Assembly: GCA_035258565.1 (NCBI GenBank)
Contig: DATFXF010000033.1
Span: 1 to 8,613, forward strand
Length of the DNA: 8,613 bases
Reading direction: 5' to 3'
From: DATFXF01 sp035258565
GTDB taxonomy: Bacteria; Acidobacteriota; Terriglobia; Acidiferrales; UBA7541
Of this stretch, positions 1-5,899 are shown piece by piece. Made by a program: the position numbers and the translations under genes. The notes under the pieces are model-generated. The model had not been told where the DNA came from. It was given only the letters and a program-made list of their open reading frames with translations, and made no database searches. Within the stretch, counting starts at the first letter, position 1, and each line of letters starts with the position of its first letter.

Positions 1-87
1 GGCTTTCACATAGGAGTCGTTGAGCTCCCCAATAATCTTCGGGCTCCAGTGCTGCTTCACGAGGTTGAATTTCTCGGCCAGGTTCAT
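1..87 (-). CDS. Cupin domain protein, N-terminal fragment (cut by window edge)
   Basis: Only the first 29 codons are present. The protein begins MNLAEKFNLV and continues with HWSPKIIGELNDSYVK. This resembles the start of small single-domain cupins (mannose-6-phosphate isomerase-like, about 110-120 residues), where a metal-binding histidine cluster follows; that part lies outside the window. The biochemical role of these cupins is generally unknown. The gene is 37 bp downstream of the mutase gene on the same strand and is probably the last visible member of that operon. The start is uncertain: a good GGAGGT Shine-Dalgarno at 103-108 lies 15 nt from the ATG at 87, but only about 6 nt from an in-frame TTG at 96, which would add three residues (MEK). 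The family assignment rests on recognising the N-terminal motif, so confidence is moderate. Confidence 0.6.
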   Translation of the reverse strand, partial: MNLAEKFNLVKQHWSPKIIGELNDSYVKA

Positions 88-124
88 CTTTTCCAATGCT
101 TACCTCCCGTGTTTGGGATTGGAC

Positions 125-1534
125 CTAGAGTGCTCGCACCAACTTGCTGACCTCGTCGAGGATGCGTCGCGTGGTCTGGGGTCGATTCGTTTCGCAATAA
201 ATGCGCAGCATTGGTTCCGTGCCCGAAGCGCGCACCATCACCCAGCCCACGTCACCCAGATAAGCCTTGATGCCGTCCAGGTCTTCGCGCCGGATCACCG
301 GCCAATCAAGCAGGCGCTTCAGCTTCGAGTCGGCGAAATGGGCGATGGCGCGCTCCTTTTGGCCGGGTGGCAGCTCGAGGTCCACGCGGCCGTAATGGTG
401 CTCGCCGAACTCAGCGTGCAGCATGGAGACCAGGTCGCCGAGCCGCCGGCCGTGCCAGGCCATCAGCTCGGCCAGCAGCAGAGCCATGACCGTGGCGTCG
501 CGCTCAGGAAGGTAGAGTCGCGTGCCGATGCCCCCCGATTCCTCGCCGCCCAGCAGGATCTCGCGCTCGAGCATGAGCTCGCAGATGTATTTGAAGCCGA
601 TGGGGGTCTCGTACACCTGGCGGCCGAATTTCTGCGCGATCTTATCCACCATTTTCGTGGCGGAGAACGTCTTGGCCACGTCCCCAGTGAGCTGGCGCGT
701 GCCGGCCAAATGCCAGAACAGCAGGGAGAAAATCTGATGGGGGGTGATGAAGGTGGCGTCGCGGTCCATCGCGCCGATGCGGTCGCCGTCGCCGTCGGCA
801 CACAGGCCGGCATCGTAGCCTCCGGAGAGCACGGCGCGGCGGAGCGGTTCGACGTGCGGCTCGATGGGCTCCGGATTCGCGCCGCCAAAGAGTGGGTCGC
901 GCGTACCGCGGATCTCGTCGCAGACGATGCCGTGGCGCGTCAGCAGTTCGCGCAGCAGGCCGCGCGCAGCGCCGTGCATTGGGTCAGAGACGAATCGAAA
1001 CCCAGCCGACCGCAGGCGCTCCCAGTCCACCAGCTTTTCAATCGCCTCGAGGTACGGCGCGCGGACGTCGAGCGAATGAATCAGGTCCACGCGCGGCGGA
1101 AGTGCGGGCAAGCCGTCCTCGAGGGCCGCCTGAAGCTCCTGTTCGATCTGCGCGACGATCGAGGGCAGCGCGGAGCTGCCATAGCTGGCCTTGAACTTCA
1201 TGCCGTTCCAGCGATAGGGGTTGTGGCTGGCGGTGATCATGATGCCGCCGGCGGCGCCGCGTTGCCGTACGAGCAGCGAAAGCGCGGGCGAGGGGCAGGG
1301 TTGGTCGGAGAGCCACACGGGAGTGCCGGTCATGGCCACAGCTTCCGCCGCGACCCGTGCGAAACGCTCCGAGGCGTAGCGCGTGTCGTAGCCGATCAGC
1401 ACGCCGCGTGCGGGCTGCTCGGCGCGCACGACGTAACGCGCGATCGCATAGGCGACCTTGCGCACGTTGGCGTAAGTAAACTCTTCGGCGATCACGCCGC
1501 GCCAGCCGTCCGTGCCGAAGCGAATCTGGTTCAC
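125..1534 (-). CDS. manB: Phosphomannomutase/phosphoglucomutase (alpha-D-phosphohexomutase family)
   Basis: This 469-residue cytoplasmic enzyme interconverts hexose-6-phosphate and hexose-1-phosphate. All four family signatures are visible: the phosphoserine loop TASHNP (about 101-106, catalytic Ser103), the Mg-binding loop DGDGDR (247-252), the sugar-recognition loop GEESGG (330-335), and the C-terminal phosphate-binding loop RASGTEP (435-441). The N-terminus FGTDGWRG is also typical. Length matches the family, and there is no sign of decay. The start is GTG at 1534; no convincing Shine-Dalgarno precedes it. The sugar preference (mannose, glucose or both) cannot be read from the sequence, but its position downstream of manA and manC favours mannose-1-phosphate supply for GDP-mannose. 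A PgcA/Pgm or GlmM-like role is the alternative; a GlmM role is less likely in this context. The family is certain, the symbol is inferred. Confidence 0.9.
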   Translation of the reverse strand: MNQIRFGTDGWRGVIAEEFTYANVRKVAYAIARYVVRAEQPARGVLIGYDTRYASERFARVAAEAVAMTGTPVWLSDQPCPSPALSLLVRQRGAAGGIMITASHNPYRWNGMKFKASYGSSALPSIVAQIEQELQAALEDGLPALPPRVDLIHSLDVRAPYLEAIEKLVDWERLRSAGFRFVSDPMHGAARGLLRELLTRHGIVCDEIRGTRDPLFGGANPEPIEPHVEPLRRAVLSGGYDAGLCADGDGDRIGAMDRDATFITPHQIFSLLFWHLAGTRQLTGDVAKTFSATKMVDKIAQKFGRQVYETPIGFKYICELMLEREILLGGEESGGIGTRLYLPERDATVMALLLAELMAWHGRRLGDLVSMLHAEFGEHHYGRVDLELPPGQKERAIAHFADSKLKRLLDWPVIRREDLDGIKAYLGDVGWVMVRASGTEPMLRIYCETNRPQTTRRILDEVSKLVRAL

Positions 1535-1542
1535 AGCCAGCC

Positions 1543-1572
1543 AGTATACGGGAATCGAGCCTGCGGAAGGAA
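1543..1572 (-). promoter_or_regulatory. Possible weak promoter just ahead of the mutase gene
   Basis: On the minus strand, TATACT (1548-1543) matches the -10 consensus at five of six positions. The best -35 candidate, TTCCTT at 18 bp spacing, is poor. If used, transcription would start at about the GTG codon itself and give a leaderless message, which would fit the missing Shine-Dalgarno. This is speculative; the gene may simply be read through from manC. Confidence 0.2.
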
Positions 1573-1609
1573 ATGGGGCGGACCTTGGAGTTCTCCGAAC
1601 ATTCCTTCA

Positions 1610-1632
1610 GGGAGTGTCCTTAGGACACTCCC
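1610..1632. repeat. Perfect palindrome between manC and the mutase gene
   Basis: The arms GGGAGTGTCCT (1610-1620) and AGGACACTCCC (1622-1632) are exact reverse complements around a single central base, so the duplex is a near-perfect 23-bp palindrome. It begins 7 bp after the manC stop codon. As RNA it could fold into a stable hairpin with a short loop, but no T-run follows on either strand, so it is not a canonical intrinsic terminator. It could be an RNA-stabilising or partially terminating hairpin, a REP-like interspersed element, or a regulator site. A smaller palindrome, GGAGTTCTCC, lies at 1587-1596. Confidence 0.7.
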
Positions 1633-1638
1633 CAGTCC

Positions 1639-2769
1639 TTAGAGCAGCTCGGGGACTCCCTCCAGACGCTCGACGATTTTGCCGACCTGCTGGGCGCGGT
1701 CGCGCGGGCAGATGAGTAGGGCGTCGGGGGTCTCGACCACGACCAGATCTTGGACGCCGAGCGCCGCCACGAGCTTTTTGGGAGACCAGAAGAAATTCCC
1801 TTGGGCGTCGTGCGCCACAAAGCGCCCCGCCGAAACATTCTCGCCTGGCTTATGCGCCAGAAGCTGGTACACCGCAGCCCAGGAGCCGATGTCGCTCCAA
1901 CCAACCTTGGCGGGAAGCACAAAGACCGGCGACTTGGCTCGACCCCCAGCGCGCTGCTGCCGCGTGGCCGGCTCCAGGATGGCGTAGTCCACAGAGATGT
2001 TCTCGAGCCGCGGGTAGATTTGGCGCTCGGTCCTCTTGTAACGCGGGGTGCCAATCGTGTCGGCAAGAGTCATCAGAGCGCGATGCGTGCGCGGCAAAAA
2101 CTGTCCCAAGTTGGCGAGGAACGTCGAGACACGCCAGAAGAACATCCCTGCATTCCAGTAAAAGCGGCCGGAGGCGACGTAGCGCCGCGCAAGAGCCAGC
2201 GCAGGTTTTTCCGTGAAGCGGCGCACGGGGAAAACCGGCACGCCGCCCACGCGTATGGCCATTCGGGCGCGCTCAATGTAGCCGTAGCCGGTTTCCGGGC
2301 CGGCCGGAGGGATGCCCAGCACGACGAGGGCATTTTCTCGCGCCGCCGCCTGCAGGGCGGCGTGGACCAGGTGCAGATACGCCGCTGGCTGCGCAATGTA
2401 GTGGTCTGCAGGCAGCACGGCCATCAGCGCGTCGTCCTCTCCCGGGGAGAACTGCCGCACCAGATGCACAGCGGCAAGGCCGATGGCCGCTGCCGTATTG
2501 CGCCCGACAGGCTCGGAGAGAATGCGTGCCGCGGCGATCCGAGGCGCTTGACGGCGCACGGCGGCGGCTTGTTCGTCGTTGGTGACCACCCAGACGCGCG
2601 AGGTGGGGAAGGCGGGCGCGAGGCGCGCAAGCGTCTGCTGAAGCATGGTGCGCTGGCCCACGATGTTCAGCAGTTGTTTGGGAGTGCGCCTGCGGCTGCG
2701 CGGCCAGAACCGAGTGCCGCGACCGCCCGCCAGAATGATGGCGTGCGCGGGAGGCAGGGGTTCGCTCAT
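1639..2769 (-). CDS. manC: Mannose-1-phosphate guanylyltransferase (GDP-mannose pyrophosphorylase)
   Basis: This enzyme joins mannose-1-phosphate and GTP to give GDP-mannose and pyrophosphate, the activated mannose donor for polysaccharides and glycoconjugates. The 376-residue protein has the nucleotidyltransferase signature GGRGTRFWP (15-23) followed by PKQ (30-32), the metal-site segment LPADHY (119-124, Asp122), FTEKP (185-189), YWNAG (204-208), SVDYAI (259-264) and GWSDIGSW (290-297). It is the short, monofunctional form and lacks the C-terminal isomerase domain of bifunctional ManC/AlgA proteins; the separate manA next door supplies that activity. I chose the ATG at 2769 because its A and TG overlap the upstream manA stop (ATGA) and the family's N-terminus begins a few residues before the signature. 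A GTG at 2790 would add seven unsupported residues. Translation is probably coupled to manA. Confidence 0.94.
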   Translation of the reverse strand: MSEPLPPAHAIILAGGRGTRFWPRSRRRTPKQLLNIVGQRTMLQQTLARLAPAFPTSRVWVVTNDEQAAAVRRQAPRIAAARILSEPVGRNTAAAIGLAAVHLVRQFSPGEDDALMAVLPADHYIAQPAAYLHLVHAALQAAARENALVVLGIPPAGPETGYGYIERARMAIRVGGVPVFPVRRFTEKPALALARRYVASGRFYWNAGMFFWRVSTFLANLGQFLPRTHRALMTLADTIGTPRYKRTERQIYPRLENISVDYAILEPATRQQRAGGRAKSPVFVLPAKVGWSDIGSWAAVYQLLAHKPGENVSAGRFVAHDAQGNFFWSPKKLVAALGVQDLVVVETPDALLICPRDRAQQVGKIVERLEGVPELL

Positions 2770-3815
2770 GGGTACACCAGGCGCGACCACGCTGCTTCTT
2801 CCACGCGCTGGTCGGCGAGCCGCCGAACGAAGTCGTTCACGTCGGGAACATAGGTGCGCAGAAGGGTCGTCGGAGCCTGGGGTACCAGCTGGTAGGGGCC
2901 GAGTGCGGCCGGGAGCAGCCAGACCTGAGCCGCCGCGTACTCGGCCAGCGCTTCGGAAGACACCAGGCTCCCGCGGCCGGCTAGGACGATGAGCAGTTCG
3001 AATTGTTCCGGCTGGGTCACGGCGGCAATGCGCTCAGCAAACTCCCATTTCTCGGTGGCGAAATAGCGGCAGGCGATGTAATAGGTCTCCTGCACCGGCC
3101 CGCGCGTGATGCGCACCGGCTCTAGCCTGCCGCTGCTCTGCTCGCCAAAATTGATCACCGCCAGCGCCTGCTCGATGTGCAGCGGCCGCGGCTTTCCTTC
3201 CGGGCTCACGCGGTTGTAGTCGAAGACGCGGTAGGTGATGTCCGAGTGCTCCTGGATTTCGCAGAGCACCATGCCCGGGCCGATGGTGTGCGCCGTGCCG
3301 GCCGGAACGAAGATCACGTCTCCGGCGCTGACCGGGATGCGCTCGAGACACTCTTCAACGGCCGCGTTCACGATCGCACGGCGGAAAGAGTCCCGCGTGA
3401 CGTTCGGCTTAAGCCCCACCATCACTTCGGCGTTCGGCCGTGCCGCGACGACGTACCACATCTCCGTCTTGCCTTGGCCGCCGGCGGCGGATTCGTGCCG
3501 CCGCGCATACTCATCGTCGGGGTGCACCTGAACCGAGAGCTTGTCCTCGGGAAAGATGAACTTCACGAGCAGCGGGAAGATGGAATCATGCGACAGGCGT
3601 GTGCCGGTCCATTCGGGCGGCATCTCCCGCCAGGCTTGGCCGAGCTTCTGGCCGGCGAAGGGTCCGCTCGCGAAACTGCATTGGTTTCCGGTCAGCCAGA
3701 CCTCACCGATGGGGGGGTCGAGGGCCGTCTTTTCAGGGAAGAGCGGTCCGAGCGAACGCGTGCCCCAGATGCGCGGCTGGAAGAGGGGATCGAGGCGAGC
3801 GGGCGAAAGCTTCAC
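2766..3815 (-). CDS. manA: Class I mannose-6-phosphate isomerase
   Basis: This zinc enzyme interconverts fructose-6-phosphate and mannose-6-phosphate and so feeds the mannose branch. The protein is 349 residues, the short bacterial class I length. Visible zinc-site motifs are QVHPDD (96-101, Gln96 and His98), GKTEMWYV (115-122, Glu118) and AGTAHTIG (172-179, His176), followed by CEIQEHSDITYRVFDY (185-200), typical of the family. The reading frame is open far upstream inside the aminotransferase gene, but that extension is a frame shadow. The protein begins at GTG 3815 (MKLSPARLDPLF), which overlaps the aminotransferase stop as GTGA, and the downstream end overlaps manC as ATGA. The gene is thus locked into a coupled aspC-manA-manC translation unit. 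The function call is firm; the exact start is well supported by the overlap but not proven. Confidence 0.92.
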   Translation of the reverse strand: MKLSPARLDPLFQPRIWGTRSLGPLFPEKTALDPPIGEVWLTGNQCSFASGPFAGQKLGQAWREMPPEWTGTRLSHDSIFPLLVKFIFPEDKLSVQVHPDDEYARRHESAAGGQGKTEMWYVVAARPNAEVMVGLKPNVTRDSFRRAIVNAAVEECLERIPVSAGDVIFVPAGTAHTIGPGMVLCEIQEHSDITYRVFDYNRVSPEGKPRPLHIEQALAVINFGEQSSGRLEPVRITRGPVQETYYIACRYFATEKWEFAERIAAVTQPEQFELLIVLAGRGSLVSSEALAEYAAAQVWLLPAALGPYQLVPQAPTTLLRTYVPDVNDFVRRLADQRVEEAAWSRLVYP

Positions 3816-5023
3816 GAGCTCGATTCCACGGGATGGAAGAATCTCGCGAGCCGCCGCAGGCCCTCTTCGATGCGCTCGAGAGACGTGGCGTAGGAGATGC
3901 GCAGAAAGCCGGGCGCGCCGAAGGCTTCGCCCGGCACGACCACGAGGTGCTCGCGTTCGAGCAACTGTCGAGCGAGCGCAGTGGTGTCCGGCAAGGCGCT
4001 CGTGGGAGCCGTGCGCGGCGAGCCATTCCCTGCGCACGCCCTCACGTTGGGGAAAACGTAGAATGCGCCTTCGGGTGGGTTGCAGGTGAGGCCGGGGATG
4101 ACACCGAGACCCTCCAGGATGCGCGCGCGGCGGCGCGCGTATTCGGCGAGCATAGTGCCAACCGAGTCCATCGGCCCGCGGAGGGCTTCGAGAGCCGCGT
4201 ACTGCGCAATCGAGGTCGGGTTGGACGTGGACTGGCTCTGGAGCTTCAGCATGGCGTCCACGAGGGGTTCGGGCGCGAGCGCGTAGCCAATGCGCCAGCC
4301 GGTCATCGAGAAGGTTTTCGAGAGCGAGCCGATGACAACCAGATGGGGCTTGGAGCCGGGAATGCTCGCGACGGAATAGGGCCTGTTGCCGTAGAGGAAG
4401 TGGGAATAGCACTCGTCAGAGAGCAGCCAGACCCCGTGCTTCCGACACACCTCGAAGATCCGTGCAAACTCATCGGGAGGAATGACCGCCCCCGTCGGGT
4501 TGTTGGGTGAATTAGCGATGACCAAGCGTGTGCGCGGCGTGATCGCCGCTTCCACCTGCGCGGCACGCAGGCGGAATCCGTCGTTGGCCTCGGTGACCAC
4601 AAACACGGGGCGTCCGCCGGCGTACTTGACAATGTCGGGGAAGCTCACCCAGTAGGGTGCGGGGATCAGCACTTCGTTACCGGGCTCGATCAGGGCGTTG
4701 ATTGCGTTGAAGATGGCGTGCTTGCCGCCCACGCTAACAATGCACTCTCCCGGCTTGTATGCGGAACCAAACTGCGCGGCGTGCCAGGCGCAGACGGCTT
4801 CGCGCAGCGGCGCAATCCCGCCCGCCGGGGTGTACTTCGTGAAATTCTGTTCGATGGCCCGGATGGCAGCGCGCTTGATGTGCTCAGGCGTCGGGAAGTC
4901 GGGCTCGCCGGGACCAAAGTCCACTACGTCCACGCCGCGGGCTTTGTATCGTTCGGCCTCCGAAAGGACGGCCAGCGTGGGAGAAACAGAAATGCGATTG
5001 ACGCGCTCGGCAAGTTGGAACAC
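3812..5023 (-). CDS. aspC: Class I/II PLP-dependent aminotransferase (aspartate aminotransferase type)
   Basis: This 403-residue fold-type I PLP enzyme probably transfers amino groups between aspartate (or a related amino acid) and 2-oxoglutarate. Motifs run in order: DFGPGEPDF (35-43), YTPAGG (64-69), NSPNNPTG (171-178, Asn175 for the cofactor ring), SDECY (202-206), SLSKTFSMTGWRIGY (233-247, Schiff-base Lys236 and Arg244) and FLRISYA (373-379, carboxylate-binding Arg375). This pattern fits the aspartate aminotransferase I-gamma group; substrate specificity (aspartate, prephenate or an aromatic amino acid) cannot be fixed by eye. The start is GTG at 5023, with GGAGAG 4 nt upstream. It begins 12 bp after coaD stops and ends in a GTGA overlap with manA. 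It has no obvious metabolic link to GDP-mannose, so the operon looks like a housekeeping assembly. Confidence 0.9.
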   Translation of the reverse strand: MFQLAERVNRISVSPTLAVLSEAERYKARGVDVVDFGPGEPDFPTPEHIKRAAIRAIEQNFTKYTPAGGIAPLREAVCAWHAAQFGSAYKPGECIVSVGGKHAIFNAINALIEPGNEVLIPAPYWVSFPDIVKYAGGRPVFVVTEANDGFRLRAAQVEAAITPRTRLVIANSPNNPTGAVIPPDEFARIFEVCRKHGVWLLSDECYSHFLYGNRPYSVASIPGSKPHLVVIGSLSKTFSMTGWRIGYALAPEPLVDAMLKLQSQSTSNPTSIAQYAALEALRGPMDSVGTMLAEYARRRARILEGLGVIPGLTCNPPEGAFYVFPNVRACAGNGSPRTAPTSALPDTTALARQLLEREHLVVVPGEAFGAPGFLRISYATSLERIEEGLRRLARFFHPVESSS

Positions 5024-5035
5024 GTGGCTCTCCGT

Positions 5036-5518
5036 TTAAGGGACTTTGGTGCGCAGCCGCTGCTCGACCACGGGCGGTACCAGCCCCTCGAGCGAGCCCC
5101 CCAGCCGCGCGATTTCTCGCACCAGCCGCGAGCTCAGATAGCTATACGCTTCGGCCGGCATCATGAAGACAGTTTCAATTTGCGATTCGAGTTTGCGGTT
5201 CATCAGCGCCATCTGCAACTCGTACTCGTAGTCGGAAACAGCGCGGATGCCGCGCAGGATGACGCGCGCATTGCGCTGGCGCGCGTAGTCCACCAGCAAG
5301 CCGTCGAAGACATCCACCTCGACGCTGGGCCAGGCCCGCGTGGTTTCCCGCAGCATCTCGAGGCGCTCCGCGAGCGGGAACAGCGGATCCTTTTCGAGAT
5401 TGCGCAGCACGCCCACGATCAGGCGGTCGAAAATCTTGGTGCCGCGCTCGATGAGGTCCAGATGACCGTTCGTGACCGGGTCGAACGAACCCGGATAGAT
5501 GGCGGTGATCGGCTGCAT
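5036..5518 (-). CDS. coaD: Phosphopantetheine adenylyltransferase
   Basis: CoaD transfers AMP from ATP to 4'-phosphopantetheine, giving dephospho-CoA, the penultimate step of coenzyme A synthesis. The 160-residue length is that of the family. The N-terminal nucleotide-binding motif YPGSFDPVTNGHLD (8-21, with the TNGH histidine at 19) is intact. So are the basic substrate segment around Lys43, the RGIR motif (89-92) in RGIRAVSDYEYE, and YSYLSSRLVRE (125-135). I placed the start at ATG 5518 because family members begin a few residues before the YPGSFDP motif. An ATG at 5545 would add nine residues (MALTKRPFR), and the frame is open further to 5635. None of these starts has a clear Shine-Dalgarno, so the N-terminus is the uncertain part. 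This is the first gene of the leftward operon, divergent from the isc cluster. Confidence 0.93.
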   Translation of the reverse strand: MQPITAIYPGSFDPVTNGHLDLIERGTKIFDRLIVGVLRNLEKDPLFPLAERLEMLRETTRAWPSVEVDVFDGLLVDYARQRNARVILRGIRAVSDYEYELQMALMNRKLESQIETVFMMPAEAYSYLSSRLVREIARLGGSLEGLVPPVVEQRLRTKVP

Positions 5519-5594
5519 GCGAAATGGGCGCTTCGTGAGGGCCATTCTAACCCAGCGCGCAAACCGGAGACGGGAAAATATTGGTCCGGGCGCG

Positions 5595-5624
5595 GCCGCT
5601 AGAGCGAACGACCATCCTAGCGGC
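5595..5624. repeat. Inverted repeat upstream of coaD
   Basis: The arms GCCGCTAG (5595-5602) and CTAGCGGC (5617-5624) are perfect 8-bp reverse complements separated by 14 nt. They lie 77 bp before the chosen coaD start. It could be a protein-binding site or, if transcribed leftward, a leader hairpin. No T-run follows, so it is unlikely to be an intrinsic terminator. The function is unknown. Confidence 0.5.
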
Positions 5625-5770
5625 TCGGAGTCCATGTGGCCGCAAGGCAGCCGCTACTCGCAAGTGAGGCACCGCCCTTCCGAAGACAAGGCGGCCACGA
5701 CCATTTGGCTCGGGAACGCTGCCGTTGGCTCCCCGATTCGGCCGGTTCGCTGGGTGGTCTTTGAAATTCG

Positions 5771-5783
5771 GACTAGATTGGTC
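5771..5783 (+). promoter_or_regulatory. Degenerate second IscR-type operator-like site
   Basis: GACTAGATTGGTC matches 11 of 13 bases of the operator core at 5879-5891 (GACTGAATTGGTC); the only differences are the adjacent pair AG versus GA. The two cores are 108 bp apart. It may be an auxiliary binding site for the same regulator, or chance similarity. No promoter is evident around it. Confidence 0.3.
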
Positions 5784-5841
5784 CTCATTTAACCGTAACG
5801 TGACATTAGGTTTCGAGGATTAACGGAGGATTCCTAGGCCC

Positions 5842-5870
5842 TTGACACCTAGCGGCGTCGAAGGTAAGAT
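5842..5870 (+). promoter_or_regulatory. Sigma70-type promoter of the iscR-iscS-iscU-iscA operon
   Basis: A perfect -35 box TTGACA (5842-5847) is separated by the ideal 17 bp from TAAGAT (5865-5870), five of six matches to the -10 consensus. The expected transcription start is about 5877, giving a leader of roughly 23 nt before the ATG at 5900. A promoter this near consensus suggests high intrinsic strength that must be held down by repression, in keeping with the operator just downstream. Confidence 0.8.
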
Positions 5871-5872
5871 GC

Positions 5873-5897
5873 AAATGCGACTGAATTGGTCGCATAT
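5873..5897 (+). promoter_or_regulatory. Probable Rrf2/IscR operator (type-1-like) in the operon leader
   Basis: An inverted repeat with arms ATGCGAC (5875-5881) and GTCGCAT (5889-5895) sits immediately after the -10 box, over the expected start of transcription. Its core GACTGAATTGGTC fits the Escherichia coli IscR type-1 core GACTRWWWYAGTC at all positions but one (G for A), and the right flank ends in TAT as in the full consensus. Binding here would block RNA polymerase, so autorepression by the gene directly downstream is the natural reading. The assignment is by motif similarity only. Confidence 0.6.
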
Positions 5898-5899
5898 CC

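Larger units (their letters stand above)
5519..5899. other. 381-bp divergent intergenic region between coaD and the Rrf2 gene
   Basis: No convincing gene is seen here. The stretch from about 5640 to 5760 shows no recognisable RNA or protein. The rightward half carries a strong promoter and operator for the regulator gene plus a degenerate second operator-like site. The coaD side carries an inverted repeat at 5595-5624. No good -35/-10 pair for coaD could be identified by eye; an AT-rich patch (AATATTTT on the minus strand, 5575-5582) is the only -10-like candidate and lacks a -35 partner. Confidence 0.6.

Noticed and set aside
20..1642. A 540-codon open frame on the plus strand opposite the mutase gene
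   Set aside because: It is antisense to a gene with all family motifs intact, has no recognisable domain, and is expected from the third-position GC bias of the real gene.
1750..2853. A 367-codon plus-strand open frame opposite manC
   Set aside because: The product has no recognisable motif, and the minus strand carries an unmistakable ManC; this is a composition shadow.
3816..4412. N-terminal extension of the mannose-6-phosphate isomerase frame (about 199 residues)
   Set aside because: The extension lies wholly inside the aminotransferase gene in another frame and has no family similarity; the GTGA overlap at 3812-3815 gives the proper start.
5519..5635. N-terminal extension of coaD to an ATG at 5635
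   Set aside because: CoaD proteins start a few residues before the YPGSFDP motif, and the extension would run through the inverted repeat and lacks a Shine-Dalgarno.
5675..5697. Possible hairpin around CCGCC and GGCGG
   Set aside because: The arms are short and imperfect, there is no T-run, and such GC-rich matches are common in this composition.
5634..5792. Possible small plus-strand gene (starting MWPQGSRYSQ) in the intergenic region
   Set aside because: No Shine-Dalgarno, no recognisable motif, and it runs across the second operator-like site; probably chance.
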